From: Rhipicephalus microplus
Lineage: Eukaryota > Arthropoda > Arachnida > Ixodida > Ixodidae
Direction of reading: 5' to 3'
Assembly (NCBI RefSeq): GCF_043290135.1
Contig: NC_134702.1
Coordinates: forward strand, 88,188,817 to 88,252,816
Length of the DNA: 64,000 nucleotides
The position numbers and the translations under genes are program-made. A model generated the notes under the pieces. It saw nothing but the letters and a program-made list of their open reading frames with translations, searched no databases and was not told where the DNA came from. Shown here one piece after another: positions 46,385 to 56,509 of the stretch (positions are counted from its first letter, which is position 1; each line of letters begins with the position of its first letter).

Positions 46385-47325
46385 TGGTGCCCTGCGCACT
46401 TGTTCACATTACTAAAATGGCATTGTTTGATGCTTGTGGACGTGCTGTTGCTAATGTACTTCTCACTTTGAGTGGCAGCACTACTTCTGCGAGAAGTAGC
46501 AGCAGCGAGGACAACGAGCCGTCCGTGCTTTCCCGCCGTATGCGCAGCTAAAGTCTCGGCATTATAGCTGAAGATAATCGGCTATGTCAAGACAGCTTCT
46601 GGTACTGGTTCAACGACGTATGTGAAAACATTTTGCGGTGTGACCTCAGGCGGGAAATTCACGTGTTCCATTCGCAGATCTGGCTTGGCTCAATACGAGT
46701 GCTCGCTCCAAAATTTCGGTGGCTGCTCCGGATCTACCAGTGTAATTCGCCATAAGCCTCAACACCGTACCTCTACGTTAAACTGTAGTATGGCCGTCAA
46801 ACACCAATAGACATTGCGCAAGCTCGCTATTATCAAAAAAAGTCAACATTTGGTCACTTACGTAAGGACACGTTTTACTTTCATATTTCACCGATTCCTA
46901 TGAATAAGGGAACAAGCAAGTTCTTCCTAGTTAAATGATCGGACTGCTTTAGAGGTACTATTTCAGCAAACAAGCACACAATTACAACCATTTCGGGCAA
47001 CCAGTTCACGCATGCGTACAAGAATGAATATACAAGCCCTGCGAGCTGCTCAGAGATGGTATAAATATGAAGCCTCGTCTGCGCAACTCAGCAAGGTGCG
47101 GTCATGACGGCATGTAAATTTGCAGTATGACACGAAGAGCGGAAAGCGCTGGGCGGAGCGCTAAGAGCGGCAAGATGAAAGAATCGGCAAACTTTCCCAA
47201 AGGGCACACCTGACTCCAGTCACAGTGACCCACGCAATCGCCTGATGAGTTTGATCATTGAACGTAAACTGGCAAAGGCACTGGATAAAGTCACCTGGGG
47301 ACACAAACTAACTCCTGTTGTGAGC
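46385..47325. other. No named gene
   Basis: A frame at 46420-46551 ends in a Ser-rich acidic tail (SSSSEDNEPSVLSRRMRS) and is followed by EDNRLCQDSFWYWFNDVCEN-like sequence in another frame. It resembles the style of a decayed DDE transposase amino terminus, but no family block is firm enough to call. Confidence 0.3.
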
Positions 47326-47327
47326 CA

Positions 47328-47562
47328 CCCCGCCACGGTTGTCTGGTGGTTTTGGTGGCCTAATGCTGATTAGAAGGTCACGGTATTAAATTCCGGCCGC
47401 AGAGGCTGCATTTTCGATAAAATTGAAAATGTGTGAGGCACGTGTACCTAAACCTAGGCACGCTTTGAAGAGCCCCAGGTGGTCTAAGCTTCCGGAGCCC
47501 TCCACTACCATATCGCTCAGAATAATATCATAGTTGTGGGACGTTAAACCCCAGTTACTATT
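47328..47562 (+). mobile_element. Old full-length Ruka-like SINE
   Basis: CCCGCCACGGTTGTCTGGTG opens the tRNA-like head. The body words CCCCAGGTGGTCTAAGCTTC and CGGAGCCCTCCACTACCA and the end GGGACGTTAAACCCCAGTTA follow. Divergence from the 30.66 kb copy is high, so this is an old insertion. Confidence 0.83.
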
Positions 47563-49620
47563 ATTGCTTGCAAATATATTTGCAGCGTAACGTGGCGAAA
47601 ATGTATCAAGAGCATCTTAAGCGGTACAAATCCGAAATGCTCAGTATAATGGCAAGCGTGTACTCATGCGTCCATTGTTGATCACTATACTTCATTGATC
47701 ATAAATAAGTTGTGCACTCTTTGTCATGCTAGGACGCATTCATTTTTTCGTTCTCTTTCTATTCATGCATATAGCATTCATGGTATCGTTATCCAATGCC
47801 ACTTCTTGACAACATGCTTTTGATTGTTAACTTTACATCTTGTGCTATGTGCCTCTTGCTGTGTCGCACTGTTGAATATATTCATCCATCCTGACTTCAT
47901 GCCTAGCCTGGGTTTAACGCAACCACAATCGCATATGCAATGTATATGAAAAAATATGACATAATAACGACAGCACCAAGTAATTTTCATGCCGTAAAAC
48001 ACTGAAAATAATATACAGGTAATGAACATTTCTTCACAAGTCAAATTACAAGAAAAATAGCAAATTTGGGCCAAAACAAACTAGACGTTATGGTCGCGCC
48101 ACAAAAAGATGCATTTTAACTAAGCAAGAAAATGCAATATCAACTTCAGCAAGAAGCTTCGAAGGCACTTCTTCACCTTATGCACAGCATTTATTTCTTT
48201 CACGAAGCGAGCAATGGAAGACCAAAGTATACCCAGCCAAACAAGCCTTATTAAAGCTCTACAACAGCCACCTGCTTGCGGGACGTGTTCCGCAGACTAC
48301 AGTAGCTGGAAAAATTGTTACGAAGAGTGACTTCGGCAACTTATCCGATCTTTGCTGGGAGGCCGACAGTGAACGTGCGAAAAGCAAGTCTAACAACACG
48401 AAGAGCCGTATTGCTCAATGAGGACTTGCCTTTACTTACAACAAACATTGCATAAGTTGCATGCTGTTACAATGAACTTGCCAGCCAATGGCTTGTTGAA
48501 AGAGAACAATTTGTCAGTTCGCGCCTCCATACCCTGGTCATTTAGCTGACCATTGTAAATATATTCAGCTGTCAGATAGTTTTACAGATGTGCTTGGTCA
48601 TTCAATGATTTAATCAGAAGAGCGCCCAGGAGGCAAGAGAAGGTTTCCACAGGACAACACTGCGTTTCTTGTGTAAGCTTGCCTTACATTTGCTCTCCTT
48701 TCCAATTCACGCAATTTGATGCTTATGTGAAAATATTCCAAGAGGTACATCTGAAGATAAGGAAGATAATTTGCAGTATTGTAGAGCCGTGGCTGGAACT
48801 GTATACCCACATTTGGATTCATAGTCATGCGCAGGATTACCCATAAGTAGGGCGAAGCCTCAGCTCAGCGCCTCCCCCTCCTACTAAGCCACTGTATGGG
48901 GCACATTTTGAGCTATCCCCCTCTTCGATATATAAAAAGGAGCGACAGCCCCCTTTCAATTTTTTTCTTTGCACACGCCTATTTTTTGACGAGTGTTTTG
49001 TTATGTCTCAAGGTTGATCTTCGCTATACATTGCCGTTGAAAAAACATTTTTTAGGCACCATGTTTGTTCTCTTCAATATATTCTCTTTAAAATACTGTC
49101 TGCTTACCATTGATAAGCAAGTTACTCAAGGATTCCAAAAGGCCGCCCGGTTTTCAATGCACGAAAAGAAACTAACCTAACTTTCCTCCACTCAATCATC
49201 CTTCTCGCAAAAATATGTTGACGTGTCGAAATATCGGTCGCAATACCAGTTTCTGGGTGGCCTTGTCCAAGCACGTGAAACAAAAAATATAAACGTGGAA
49301 CGTGTTTGTTCTACTAAATTGGTTTACTCAAGTATGTGGTTTTTCAGAGCTTGAAAACGAATCGCCACGTAGCGTTTTCACTTCTCATCATGGTATTTGC
49401 TGTAGCAGTCCCAGCTGTATATTCAATCTTACACAATTTCATCGCTGTCCTTGCGTTGCTCACGTCTTGCAAGCGAGAGCAAGCACTGGATACAGAATCA
49501 AACAAATAAAAATTTCTCTACAGTATAGAGCAAGGAAATAATGTTCTGAATATTACCAATGCAGCTAATGCATGCTTGTACATTAGCTGTGTAAGAGTAA
49601 GTTACCGAAGAAATAAAAAT
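47563..49620. other. Upstream region of gene B, no recognised gene
   Basis: Frames of up to 98 codons carry no motif. TATA-like words at 47059 and 48927 were examined and not supported as promoters. Confidence 0.4.
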
Positions 49621-49626
49621 ATTCTT

Positions 49627-49693
49627 GACATTCTCCTCGCCTGGTGTTATGGCTGTTTTGCGAAATCGTAAGACCAAACACCAGGTATATAAG
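49627..49693 (+). promoter_or_regulatory. Gene B core promoter: CATTCTCCTC element plus TATA box
   Basis: CATTCTCCTC at 49629-49638 begins 57 bp before TATATAAG (49686-49693), which begins 69 bp before the ATG. The leader block GAAGCCTCTGCTCCTC starts at 49718, 32 bp after the TATA start. Every spacing is identical to gene A although most intervening bases differ. Confidence 0.82.
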
Positions 49694-49754
49694 ACCATTC
49701 ATCACGGACCCAGACCCGAAGCCTCTGCTCCTCTAAGAGACCAGAACCACCACC

Positions 49755-51630
49755 ATGGTAAGTCAATAAATAACTGCTCTATGCATTTGAAAACCTCTAT
49801 TTGATTCCGCGAGAATAAATATCCGCTAGTATCATAAAACAACTGCCTGTCTGATGTAAAAATTGGTTCACTTCATAACCGTGGACGTACTCTTCACCAC
49901 CAAGGAAAATTAGGTTCATAGTAAATCTATGTAGGCTTCATAAAAAACATAGAAAAGGGAGGTCCCATCTATTAGCGTAGCCACAATATGCGAGACTCCA
50001 AATAGATGAAGCCAAGATTGCCTTTGCGTGAGCCAGTTAATGTATCCTTGAACAAGTGGCAGGGTACCGTCAAAGTACAGGGTCAGAAAAGGTTAGTGCA
50101 TGGAACAAAACGTTTTTTGTCGAATCAAGAATTATGCAGGAGAATTTGGTTGTGAGTGTTCTTTTGTTACACATAAAAAAGCTCGGTAAACTAAAACGAC
50201 GATGCTGGGGCCACTTCTCTCTTACCAGAACACCTAGAAGGCAACGACAATAGGCACAGACTATGAACAGCGTCTTCGTTGTTCTTGTCATTTGGTGTCG
50301 CCCTTTACATAGTCTTTGAAATCAAAAAGATGAGCACATTACACAACTAAAATATTTCGGCACCGTTATTAAAAATCCACGAAGAGTGAACACTTTTGAG
50401 GCGTAACATAGATGATATTTTTTTAAATCAGAAACAAATTTACTTTTCCTTTCAGCTGCACGGCTGCATCATCCTCGCCATGGCCACCAGCGCCCTTGCT
50501 GGTCACGTTGGCCACCTTGCTGGAGGCTACACCCTCCCCAATAACCTCGGTTATGGCCTTGGCTATGGTAGCCTTGGTTACGCCGGTCTTGGATACGGTG
50601 GTCTTGGTCTCTCACACTACGGGCTTTCCCATGGCGTTGGATATTCCGGTCTTACTGGCTACGGTGCCGGCTACGGATACGGCTACACGCCAGCCGCCAG
50701 CTATGCTGTCGCTGCCCCAGCCGTCACCCGTACCGTCTCCACCTACCACGCCACTCCCGCTGTGACCGCTGTGCACGCTGCCCCAGCTGTTGCTGCTGTG
50801 CACGCTGCTCCAGCCGTTGCTGCTGTGCAAGCTGCTCCAGCCGTTGCTGCTGTGCAAGCCGCTCCAGCCGTGACCGCTGTCCACGCTGCCCCAACTGCCA
50901 CCACTTATGCCGGCTACGGATACAGCTATGCGCCAGCCGCAAGCTATGCTGTCGCTGCCCCAGCCGTCACCCGCACTGTCTCCACCTACCATGCCACCCC
51001 AGCTGTGACCGCTGTGCACGCCGCACCAGCCGTAGCTGATGTGCAAGCTGTTCCAGCCGTGACTGCTGTCCACGCTGCCCCAACTGTAGCCACTTATGCC
51101 TCGGCACCAGCTGTCAACTACGCTGCCGCCCCAGCTGTAACCAGGGTTGTCCAGCAGTCTGCTCAGGTTGTTGCTGCTGCCCCAGCTGTCGCCACCTATG
51201 CTGCTACCCCAGCTGTGACCACTGTCCACGCTGCTCCTGCTGTAACTACCGTTCACGCTGCGCCAGCTGTCGCTGCCGTCCATGCGGCCCCAGCTGTGGC
51301 TGCTGTCCACGCTGCTCCCGCTGTCGCTAGCTACGGTGTGGCCCACTCTGTTCCAGCCGTCGCTACCTACGATGTGGCCCACTCTGCCCCACTCTACTAT
51401 GGTTACGGAGTCGGTTCTCTGGGCTATGGTGCCGGTCACTATGGTTATGGCCACGGTCTCCTCGGCTACGGCCTGAACTACGGCTATGGTCTTGGCTCTC
51501 CTCTGAGCTACGCCACCCTTCTGCGCAAAAAGAAGTGTAAGTTCACCTTACTTCTATGAAAGATTTAGGAGGTGAATTTGATTTCTGAAGTTTTCACAAA
51601 CATGCACCATTATGTTTTCTTTTTACAGAA
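49755..51630 (+). CDS. Secreted AAPAV-repeat cuticle-type structural protein (gene B), 3 exons
   Basis: The spliced coding sequence is 49755-49757, 50456-51536 and 51629-51630, 361 residues. Exon 1 ends exactly at the ATG with a strong GTAAGT donor. Intron 1 (49758-50455) ends CCTTTCAG. Intron 2 (51537-51628) begins GTAAGT and splits the stop as T|AA. The signal peptide is MLHGCIILAMATSALA. Then come a Gly/Tyr/Leu block nearly identical to that of gene A (LGYAGLGYGGLGLSHYGLSH), a long AAPAV region with TAVHAAPAV and TRTVSTYHATPAV units, and a GYG-rich end closing in LRKKK. The frame happens to stay open 60 bp into intron 1, so a naive start inside the intron would be wrong. Likely extracellular matrix or cuticle; no chitin-binding consensus seen. 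Confidence 0.9.
50666..51103 (+). repeat. Internal duplication in gene B, 243-bp period
   Basis: The block GCCGGCTACGGATACGGCTA at 50666 recurs at 50909 as GCCGGCTACGGATACAGCTA, and both continue through PAASYAVAAPAVTRTVSTYH to HAAPT. The second copy is about 48 bp shorter because it has fewer AAPAV units. Gene A lacks this duplicated module. Confidence 0.88.
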
Positions 51631-51715
51631 ATGGCGCTCTTCTGAGCCCTTCCGCAGAACTCCTCGATAGTGAACCAGACTTGAAGCCTGCACTGAAGTA
51701 TGTTGAATATGGGAT

Positions 51716-51721
51716 AATAAA
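51716..51721 (+). terminator. Gene B poly(A) signal AATAAA
   Basis: AATAAA lies 86 bp after the end of the split stop codon, matching gene A (89 bp). Exon 3 is short and non-coding after the stop. Confidence 0.78.
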
Positions 51722-51739
51722 ACTCTTGCACAGTACCTG

Positions 51740-52590
51740 CTTTCTCTATAATATTCCTTCACTCAATCGACAGAAAAAATGATGCCGTTGAACTATAGAA
51801 TTGAGAAAGGAGTCGCGAGGCAACAACACTGACATTGCACCGTGCTGACGATGAAGTCGCAATATTCACGAACACAAAACACTTACGTTAGTACTGGTGA
51901 TACTTTTAGTTGAAAATCACTTCATGTTTTATAATAGATTTTATCAGGTTAGGCAGCCATTTTTTCAGTAGTTTTGATCAGGCATATGTGATTCAAATAA
52001 AGCTATAGTTTTTCTGGTGTCGAGAACGTCAGGTTTATTTTTCTGTGGCCCTAAAGTGAAAGGCGGTTGGGTTTAACACTACGCATTTATTTACTCTAAA
52101 AATTCATGGATAGCCGTTTCGGCCCAGTGACACGTTAATGATATGTTTGTGATTAATACAGGCTCCTTGTGTAGATAACCTTAATCACTGTGGCAATGTG
52201 GCATGTCAAGTAATGATTCACACAAGTTTGTTTGTTTGCCACACCCGTGGTGCTGTTTACAAGTACAGATTACGTCATCAGGAGTATCGGTTTGGTCAGT
52301 AAAACTAAACCTAATACCACTTTTTCTTTTTTTGGCGAACACTGATACGTGATTGTCGTTGTGGACGTGATTGACAAAGTTTGCGTTTTGACATAACGAA
52401 TTAGCCAGTTATACTCACCGACGATTTGCCATGGCTAATTTAGTCCAGCACGACTTTAACCAAGGAGGTGGTAATTGAGCAGCTAATCATGCACATCACC
52501 CTTATACTTTCAATAAATATTAATGGCTGGGTGTTTACGTACGAAACCCGCGATATCTTTACGAGGCACAACTAAGCGCAGGCCTCCAAA
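51740..52590. other. No recognised gene
   Basis: AT-rich 3' flank of gene B. No frame or repeat could be named. Confidence 0.4.
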
Positions 52591-52599
52591 AAGTTCGAC

Positions 52600-52755
52600 C
52601 AATGGATGTTTTTTAACGTGTTCTGATATCGCACCAAGCACAGACCTCAAGCCGGTCGCCATCATAGAATTGTGACCGCAGTTGCAGTGATCGAACCCGC
52701 GACTTTCGGACTTGCTGTCGAGCACTGTAGCCGCTGCACTGTTACGGCACACATC
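52600..52755 (-). mobile_element. Diverged tRNA-derived SINE
   Basis: The minus strand reads GCCGTAACAGTGCAGCGGCT, then TCGACAGCAAGTCCGAAAGT and GCGGGTTCGATCACTGC (B box), with TTTAACGTG-type SINE body words further along. Orientation is opposite to the next SINE, and the two are only about 40 bp apart. Confidence 0.55.
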
Positions 52756-52794
52756 TCTGCAATTTAGGTTTGTTGGAAACTTTTACCTTGTACT

Positions 52795-53030
52795 TCGGGA
52801 CGGAAGGTAGCAGTTAGGGTGCCCGGCTGCTCAATCGAAGGTCGCGGGTTCGATTCCAGCCACGGTGGTCTCGTTTAAATGGGGGCAAGGAGGTACACTT
52901 AATGTACTTTGTGATGTCAGTACAAGTTGAAGAACACCAGATGGCCAAATGTTCAGAAGCCCGCCGCTGCGGAGTATTTCATTAAAATATCTTGATTTCA
53001 GGACGTTAAACCTCAAATATTAATAGTAAT
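52795..53030 (+). mobile_element. Diverged tRNA-derived SINE
   Basis: GGTAGCAGTTAGGGTGCCCG forms an A-box-like start and GGTCGCGGGTTCGATTCC a perfect B box. The body retains GAAGAACACCAGATGGCCAA and the terminal GGACGTTAAACCTCAAATAT. It is a distant relative of the Ruka-like copies. Confidence 0.75.
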
Positions 53031-53555
53031 ATTCAAACGTTGGCGTATTTTCAGAATAATGTTTACTAATCTGTACAATTACCACTTCAATTTTACTATT
53101 TCACGTATTCGGCTTTCAGGAATCAATTATAATAGCTTAGTTCACTAAAAATCAAATCGCAGAGCTTCTAATTGATGTGTATAATATAGCTTGCTTCCAC
53201 TTTGGCGATCATCTCACAAAAAAAGGCAAGCACAATGTGACCTTAAGGAAACAAAAATTTATTACGCTCGCTGTTTTATTTTGAAGTGATCCTGTTTTCT
53301 TCTTAGTAAAGTGACTTCTGAATACTCCTTCACTGCACGTCATGCTCATAGTGCCTTAACTCAAGAAAAACGAAGGAACAGCTAAACAGCCAGAGCGGTC
53401 GTAAAACCATGCATTTCTGCCGCGTCAATTTGGCGATTTGGCACTTTGAGAATTTGTCGTATTTCGCCTATTCCTTGGGGGAAAACTTTTATACTGGATT
53501 CAAGATATGTGTACAAAAAACTGAAAATAGGTACTTGAGGACATATGTAACTATA
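53031..53555. other. No recognised gene
   Basis: Nothing definable apart from AT-rich sequence. Confidence 0.4.
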
Positions 53556-53558
53556 AAA

Positions 53559-54071
53559 GACAGTGACACCAGAGAGAGGACAACACAAGGCGCAAACTTC
53601 AACAATTCTTTATTTTCAGTAAACGCCAACGTATGTATCCGTACACAGCGTGCACAACCAGTCTATCCTCTAGCCAAGCAGACAAGCCCTTTCCCGATCA
53701 AGAAGGTCAACTGACGGTGCACTTACACATGTGTTCGTTTTGCGAAAAACAGCCTCGGCTTCAATTATCTCTCGGTCGTCTTTATCTTTATCCCTCGCCT
53801 GTACACTACAATGTTCGTACATGGGTATGCAATCGAATTCCATGCAATGTACTGACACAAGGCCTGAGGCCAAATGACCAAATTCGCAACGGTGACACAT
53901 ATGTAAGTGCACCGCCAGTTGACCTTTTAGATCGGGAAAGGCCTTTTCTGCTCAGCTAGTGAATAGACTGGTGGCGCCACTGTGCAGGGACATATACGTT
54001 AGCGTTTCCTGGAAATAAATAATTGTTGAAGTTAGTGCATTGTGTTGTCCTCTCGATTATGTCCCTGTCTC
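53559..54071. mobile_element. Inverted pair of Penelope-like element 3' ends
   Basis: The arms 53559-53745 and 53885-54071 are reverse complements over about 187 bp at roughly 80-85 per cent by eye (for example GGACAACACAAGGCGCAAAC against GGACAACACAATGCACTAAC). The minus frame 53912-53670 gives REIIEAEAVFRK and CVSAPSVDLLDRERACLL, the end of a Penelope GIY-YIG protein. The + frame ending at 53959 gives YVSAPPVDLLDRERPFLLS. Two 3' ends thus face outwards around a 139-bp centre, like the partial inverted copies reported for Penelope elements. Confidence 0.75.
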
Positions 54072-54524
54072 TTAGCGCTCAATAGTCGTCAAGTTCCATT
54101 TACCAACACGCCCAAAAAATAACAATACTAAAAATAACTACTTCTCATTTTTCCGAACTTTTTTTTTGGGGGGGGGGGGGAGATGCGATAGCAGTAAATT
54201 CATCCGGCTGTGCGAAAATCAGACACGTTGCGGCACGCGGACCAAGACAGGCGCTCAATGAAGTTGTCGAGGAACGAGCTTCTCCGTGCTGCAAGGATAG
54301 TTTGCCATTGGGCCAATACGAGCCAACACTGGCCCCTTTGTCCCCATCACGGGCGCAACCAGAAGGGGCGAAAAAGTCCAGGTTATAATATAACTGGCTT
54401 ATGCGCTATTGCGTGAACCGCAGCCCCACTAACCAAGCAGATGGTGAAACCGAAATAGCGCAATAATACTGTAATTCAACTTAAATGAACACAATGAACA
54501 CGATTAGGCGCATGATCATACTCA
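54072..54524. other. No recognised gene; T/G homopolymer tract
   Basis: A run of T then G lies at 54159-54180. The rest is unclassified. Confidence 0.4.
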
Positions 54525-54681
54525 TCATAATCATCATCATCATCATCATCAGCCTGACTACGTCCGCTGCAGGAGAAAGGCCTCTCCCATGTTCCGCCAG
54601 TTAACCCGGTCTTGTGCTTGCTGCTGCCAATTTATACCCGCAAACATCTTAATATCCTCTGCCCACCTAAACTTCTGTCTC

Positions 54682-55844
54682 TGTCACAGAACGAGCGCTC
54701 AAAAGGGGCGCGCCTTCAAATTCTCGCGACGAACCGCCGGAGTGACGCCGCGAGGTCAACGAAAAAGAAAGAAAAAGAAAACAAACATCTAAAGGCTTCC
54801 CGGGCGCGCGAGCCTCTCCTCTCGGAAGCGTGGCTTCGCCGACAAACCTCCTCACCCCACAACGGCGCCCGACAAGCACTGGAAATTTCTAGATGGAAAG
54901 GGGCGTGTTATGCCGGGTTGAGTCATTTGTCAGGGACGGCCCTCGTACAGTCTCGCGCCTTCCCCCCAGCCTTCGCTGCGTATCGCGCCGACGAAATGAC
55001 GAGAACCTTCTGGAATCTCGCGCGGAAGGTATTTAATCGAGCAGCCGAGACGAAAGGTCAAAAGAAGACGGAAGTTAGCGCAAGAGCGCGTAGGGATTCC
55101 GCCGTGTAGTCGGCGAAGGTTTTGTCCATGGAGACAAAGCAGGAGAAGAAGATGATTTCCACCTGAGGGGTGACGACTCGAGCTACGGGCAAGAGTGTGT
55201 GTTTACCGCAATCGAGCGAAGACGCGTGGCAACGGCTGCGTGTGTGAAGCCGACGTGTTTCCGGCGAAGTTTGAAGCTTGGAGAGTGGCCAATTGAAGAC
55301 GCGAGGTTTCCTGGAAGAAAAACTTCGGCGAGGTTCCCTGGAAGAGAAACTTTGAGGGGTAGCGAAACGGCAACAACGCTGGACTTTGAGTGAGTGATTC
55401 TCGGAAGAGTATCATTCAGACTTTTGTTCCAAGAACTTTGGACTGAATAGCTTTTCTATCTCTTTAGTCTTTAAGTGTCTTGGTTGTTCAATGCATGCCA
55501 CTGCATTGTAGTGCGTATTGTTGTCTGTGTCCGTTGTTTCGAGTGTGGCTGATTGTACTGTGTAGTACGTCGTTTGTTTGGTGACCTATTGTATGCAACT
55601 ATTGTGGAGTGTGCATTCTTGTGTATTGTTTTTGATTTGCCATTATTGAGAATATAGTTTTGTTTGTTTATCAACTCTCGGCTCTGACTTGTTCTTTGGG
55701 CCACAGCCGGCGTCCGCTGGCGCGCCGAAAAGGACCACTTCTAAATTGTCCACGCTTTAGTGGTGCGGTTCGGGGGGCCGATACTTCGGCCCTTGGAATT
55801 TGCCCGGCGATCGCCTCCCTAATTAACGGGACCTGTGTGTGACA
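54682..55844 (+). mobile_element. Solo LTR, 1163 bp, with 5-bp target duplication
   Basis: It starts TGTCACAGAACGAG and ends CTGTGTGTGACA, so the ends are TG...CA with TGTCACA/TGTGACA inverted. The perfect 5-bp direct repeat GTCTC flanks it (54677-54681 and 55845-55849), and the disrupted LINE D sequence resumes on each side. A TATTTAA at 55030-55036 fits a promoter, giving a U3 of about 370 bp. There is no internal domain, so this is the product of recombination between two LTRs. The orientation is inferred from the TATA box. Superfamily (Ty3/gypsy or BEL) not determined. Confidence 0.88.
54882..55036 (+). promoter_or_regulatory. Heat-shock-element-like motifs and TATA box in the solo LTR
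   Basis: GAACCTTCTGGAATC at 55004-55018 contains three alternating perfect units (GAA nn TTC nn GAA) ending 13 bp before TATTTAA. GAAATTTCTAGAT at 54882-54894 contains two perfect units and a near third. Alternating nGAAn/nTTCn units are the binding site of heat shock factor in animals. Whether the LTR responds to heat is inference. Confidence 0.6.
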
Positions 55845-55996
55845 GTCTCCCCCTAACCGCTTGCCTTCTCTGGTAATCCAGTTAGTTCCCCTAATGATCA
55901 GCGGTTATCCTGTCAATGCGCTACATGCCCGGCCCATGTCCATTTCTTCTTCTTAATTTCAGCTGTGATATCCTTAACCCCCGTTTGTTCCCTAAT

Positions 55997-56280
55997 CTAC
56001 TCTGCTCTCTTCTTGTCTCTTAAGGTTACACCTACCATTTTTCTTTTTATTGCTAGCTGCGTCGTCCTCAATTTAAGCGAAACCCTTTTTGTAAGTTTCC
56101 AAGTTTCTGCTCTGTAGCTAAGTACCGGCAAGATACAGCTGTTATATACCTTCCTTTTGAGGGATAGTGGTAATCTACATGCCATAATTTGAGAGTGCTT
56201 GCCAAATGTGCTCCACCCCAGTCTTATTCTTCTAGTTACTTCAATCTCGTGCTTCGGCTCCGCGGTTATTACCTGCCCTA
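55997..56280 (-). pseudogene. LINE D ORF2 carboxy end
   Basis: The minus frame gives MACRLPLSLKRKVYNSCILP, YRAETWKLTKR and RKMVGVTLRDKKR. These blocks are characteristic of the end of RTE-type ORF2. It ends 150 bp before the solo LTR. Confidence 0.82.
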
Positions 56281-56302
56281 AGTAGACAGTCTTTTACAAC
56301 TT

Positions 56303-56467
56303 CCCGGATGCGGCGGCTGCATTTCCGGTGGAGGCGGAAATGTTGTAGGCCTGTGTGCTCAGATTTGGGTGCACGTTAAAAAACCCGAGGTGGTCGAAAT
56401 TTCCGGAGCCATCCACTACGGCTTCTCTCATAATTATATTGCGGTTTTAGGACGTTAAACCCCACTT

Positions 56468-56496
<29 letters not shown>
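56303..56496 (+). mobile_element. 5'-truncated Ruka-like SINE nested in LINE D, with 13-bp target duplication
   Basis: The perfect direct repeat TCTTTTACAACTT occurs at 56290-56302 and 56497-56509. Between them the SINE starts inside the B-box region (CCCGGATGCGGCGGCTGCAT), continues with GTAGGCCTGTGTGCTCAGAT and GGTGGTCGAAATTTCCGGAG, and ends in seven ATCA units. The A box is absent, showing truncation at insertion. Confidence 0.93.
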
Positions 56497-56498
<2 letters not shown>

Positions 56499-56509
56499 TT
56501 TTACAACTT

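Noticed and set aside
47050..47110. Third cuticle-gene promoter and first exon (TATAAATA, AAGCCTCGTCTGCG, then ATG)
   Set aside because: The leader word and ATG are at the wrong distances from the TATA compared with genes A and B, there is no GT donor after the ATG, and no CATTCTCCTC box lies upstream.
48920..48960. TATATAAAAAGG as a promoter for an unrecognised gene
   Set aside because: No plausible exon, signal peptide or splice site follows within the next kilobase.
50396..50455. Start codon for gene B at 50396 upstream of the large exon
   Set aside because: The frame is open there by chance inside intron 1. The acceptor CCTTTCAG at 50448-50455, the ATG|GTAAGT exon 1 and the identical structure of gene A support the spliced start.
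53409..53714. 101-codon frame at the left arm of the inverted Penelope structure
   Set aside because: It lies antisense to Penelope-derived 3' sequence and has no independent support.
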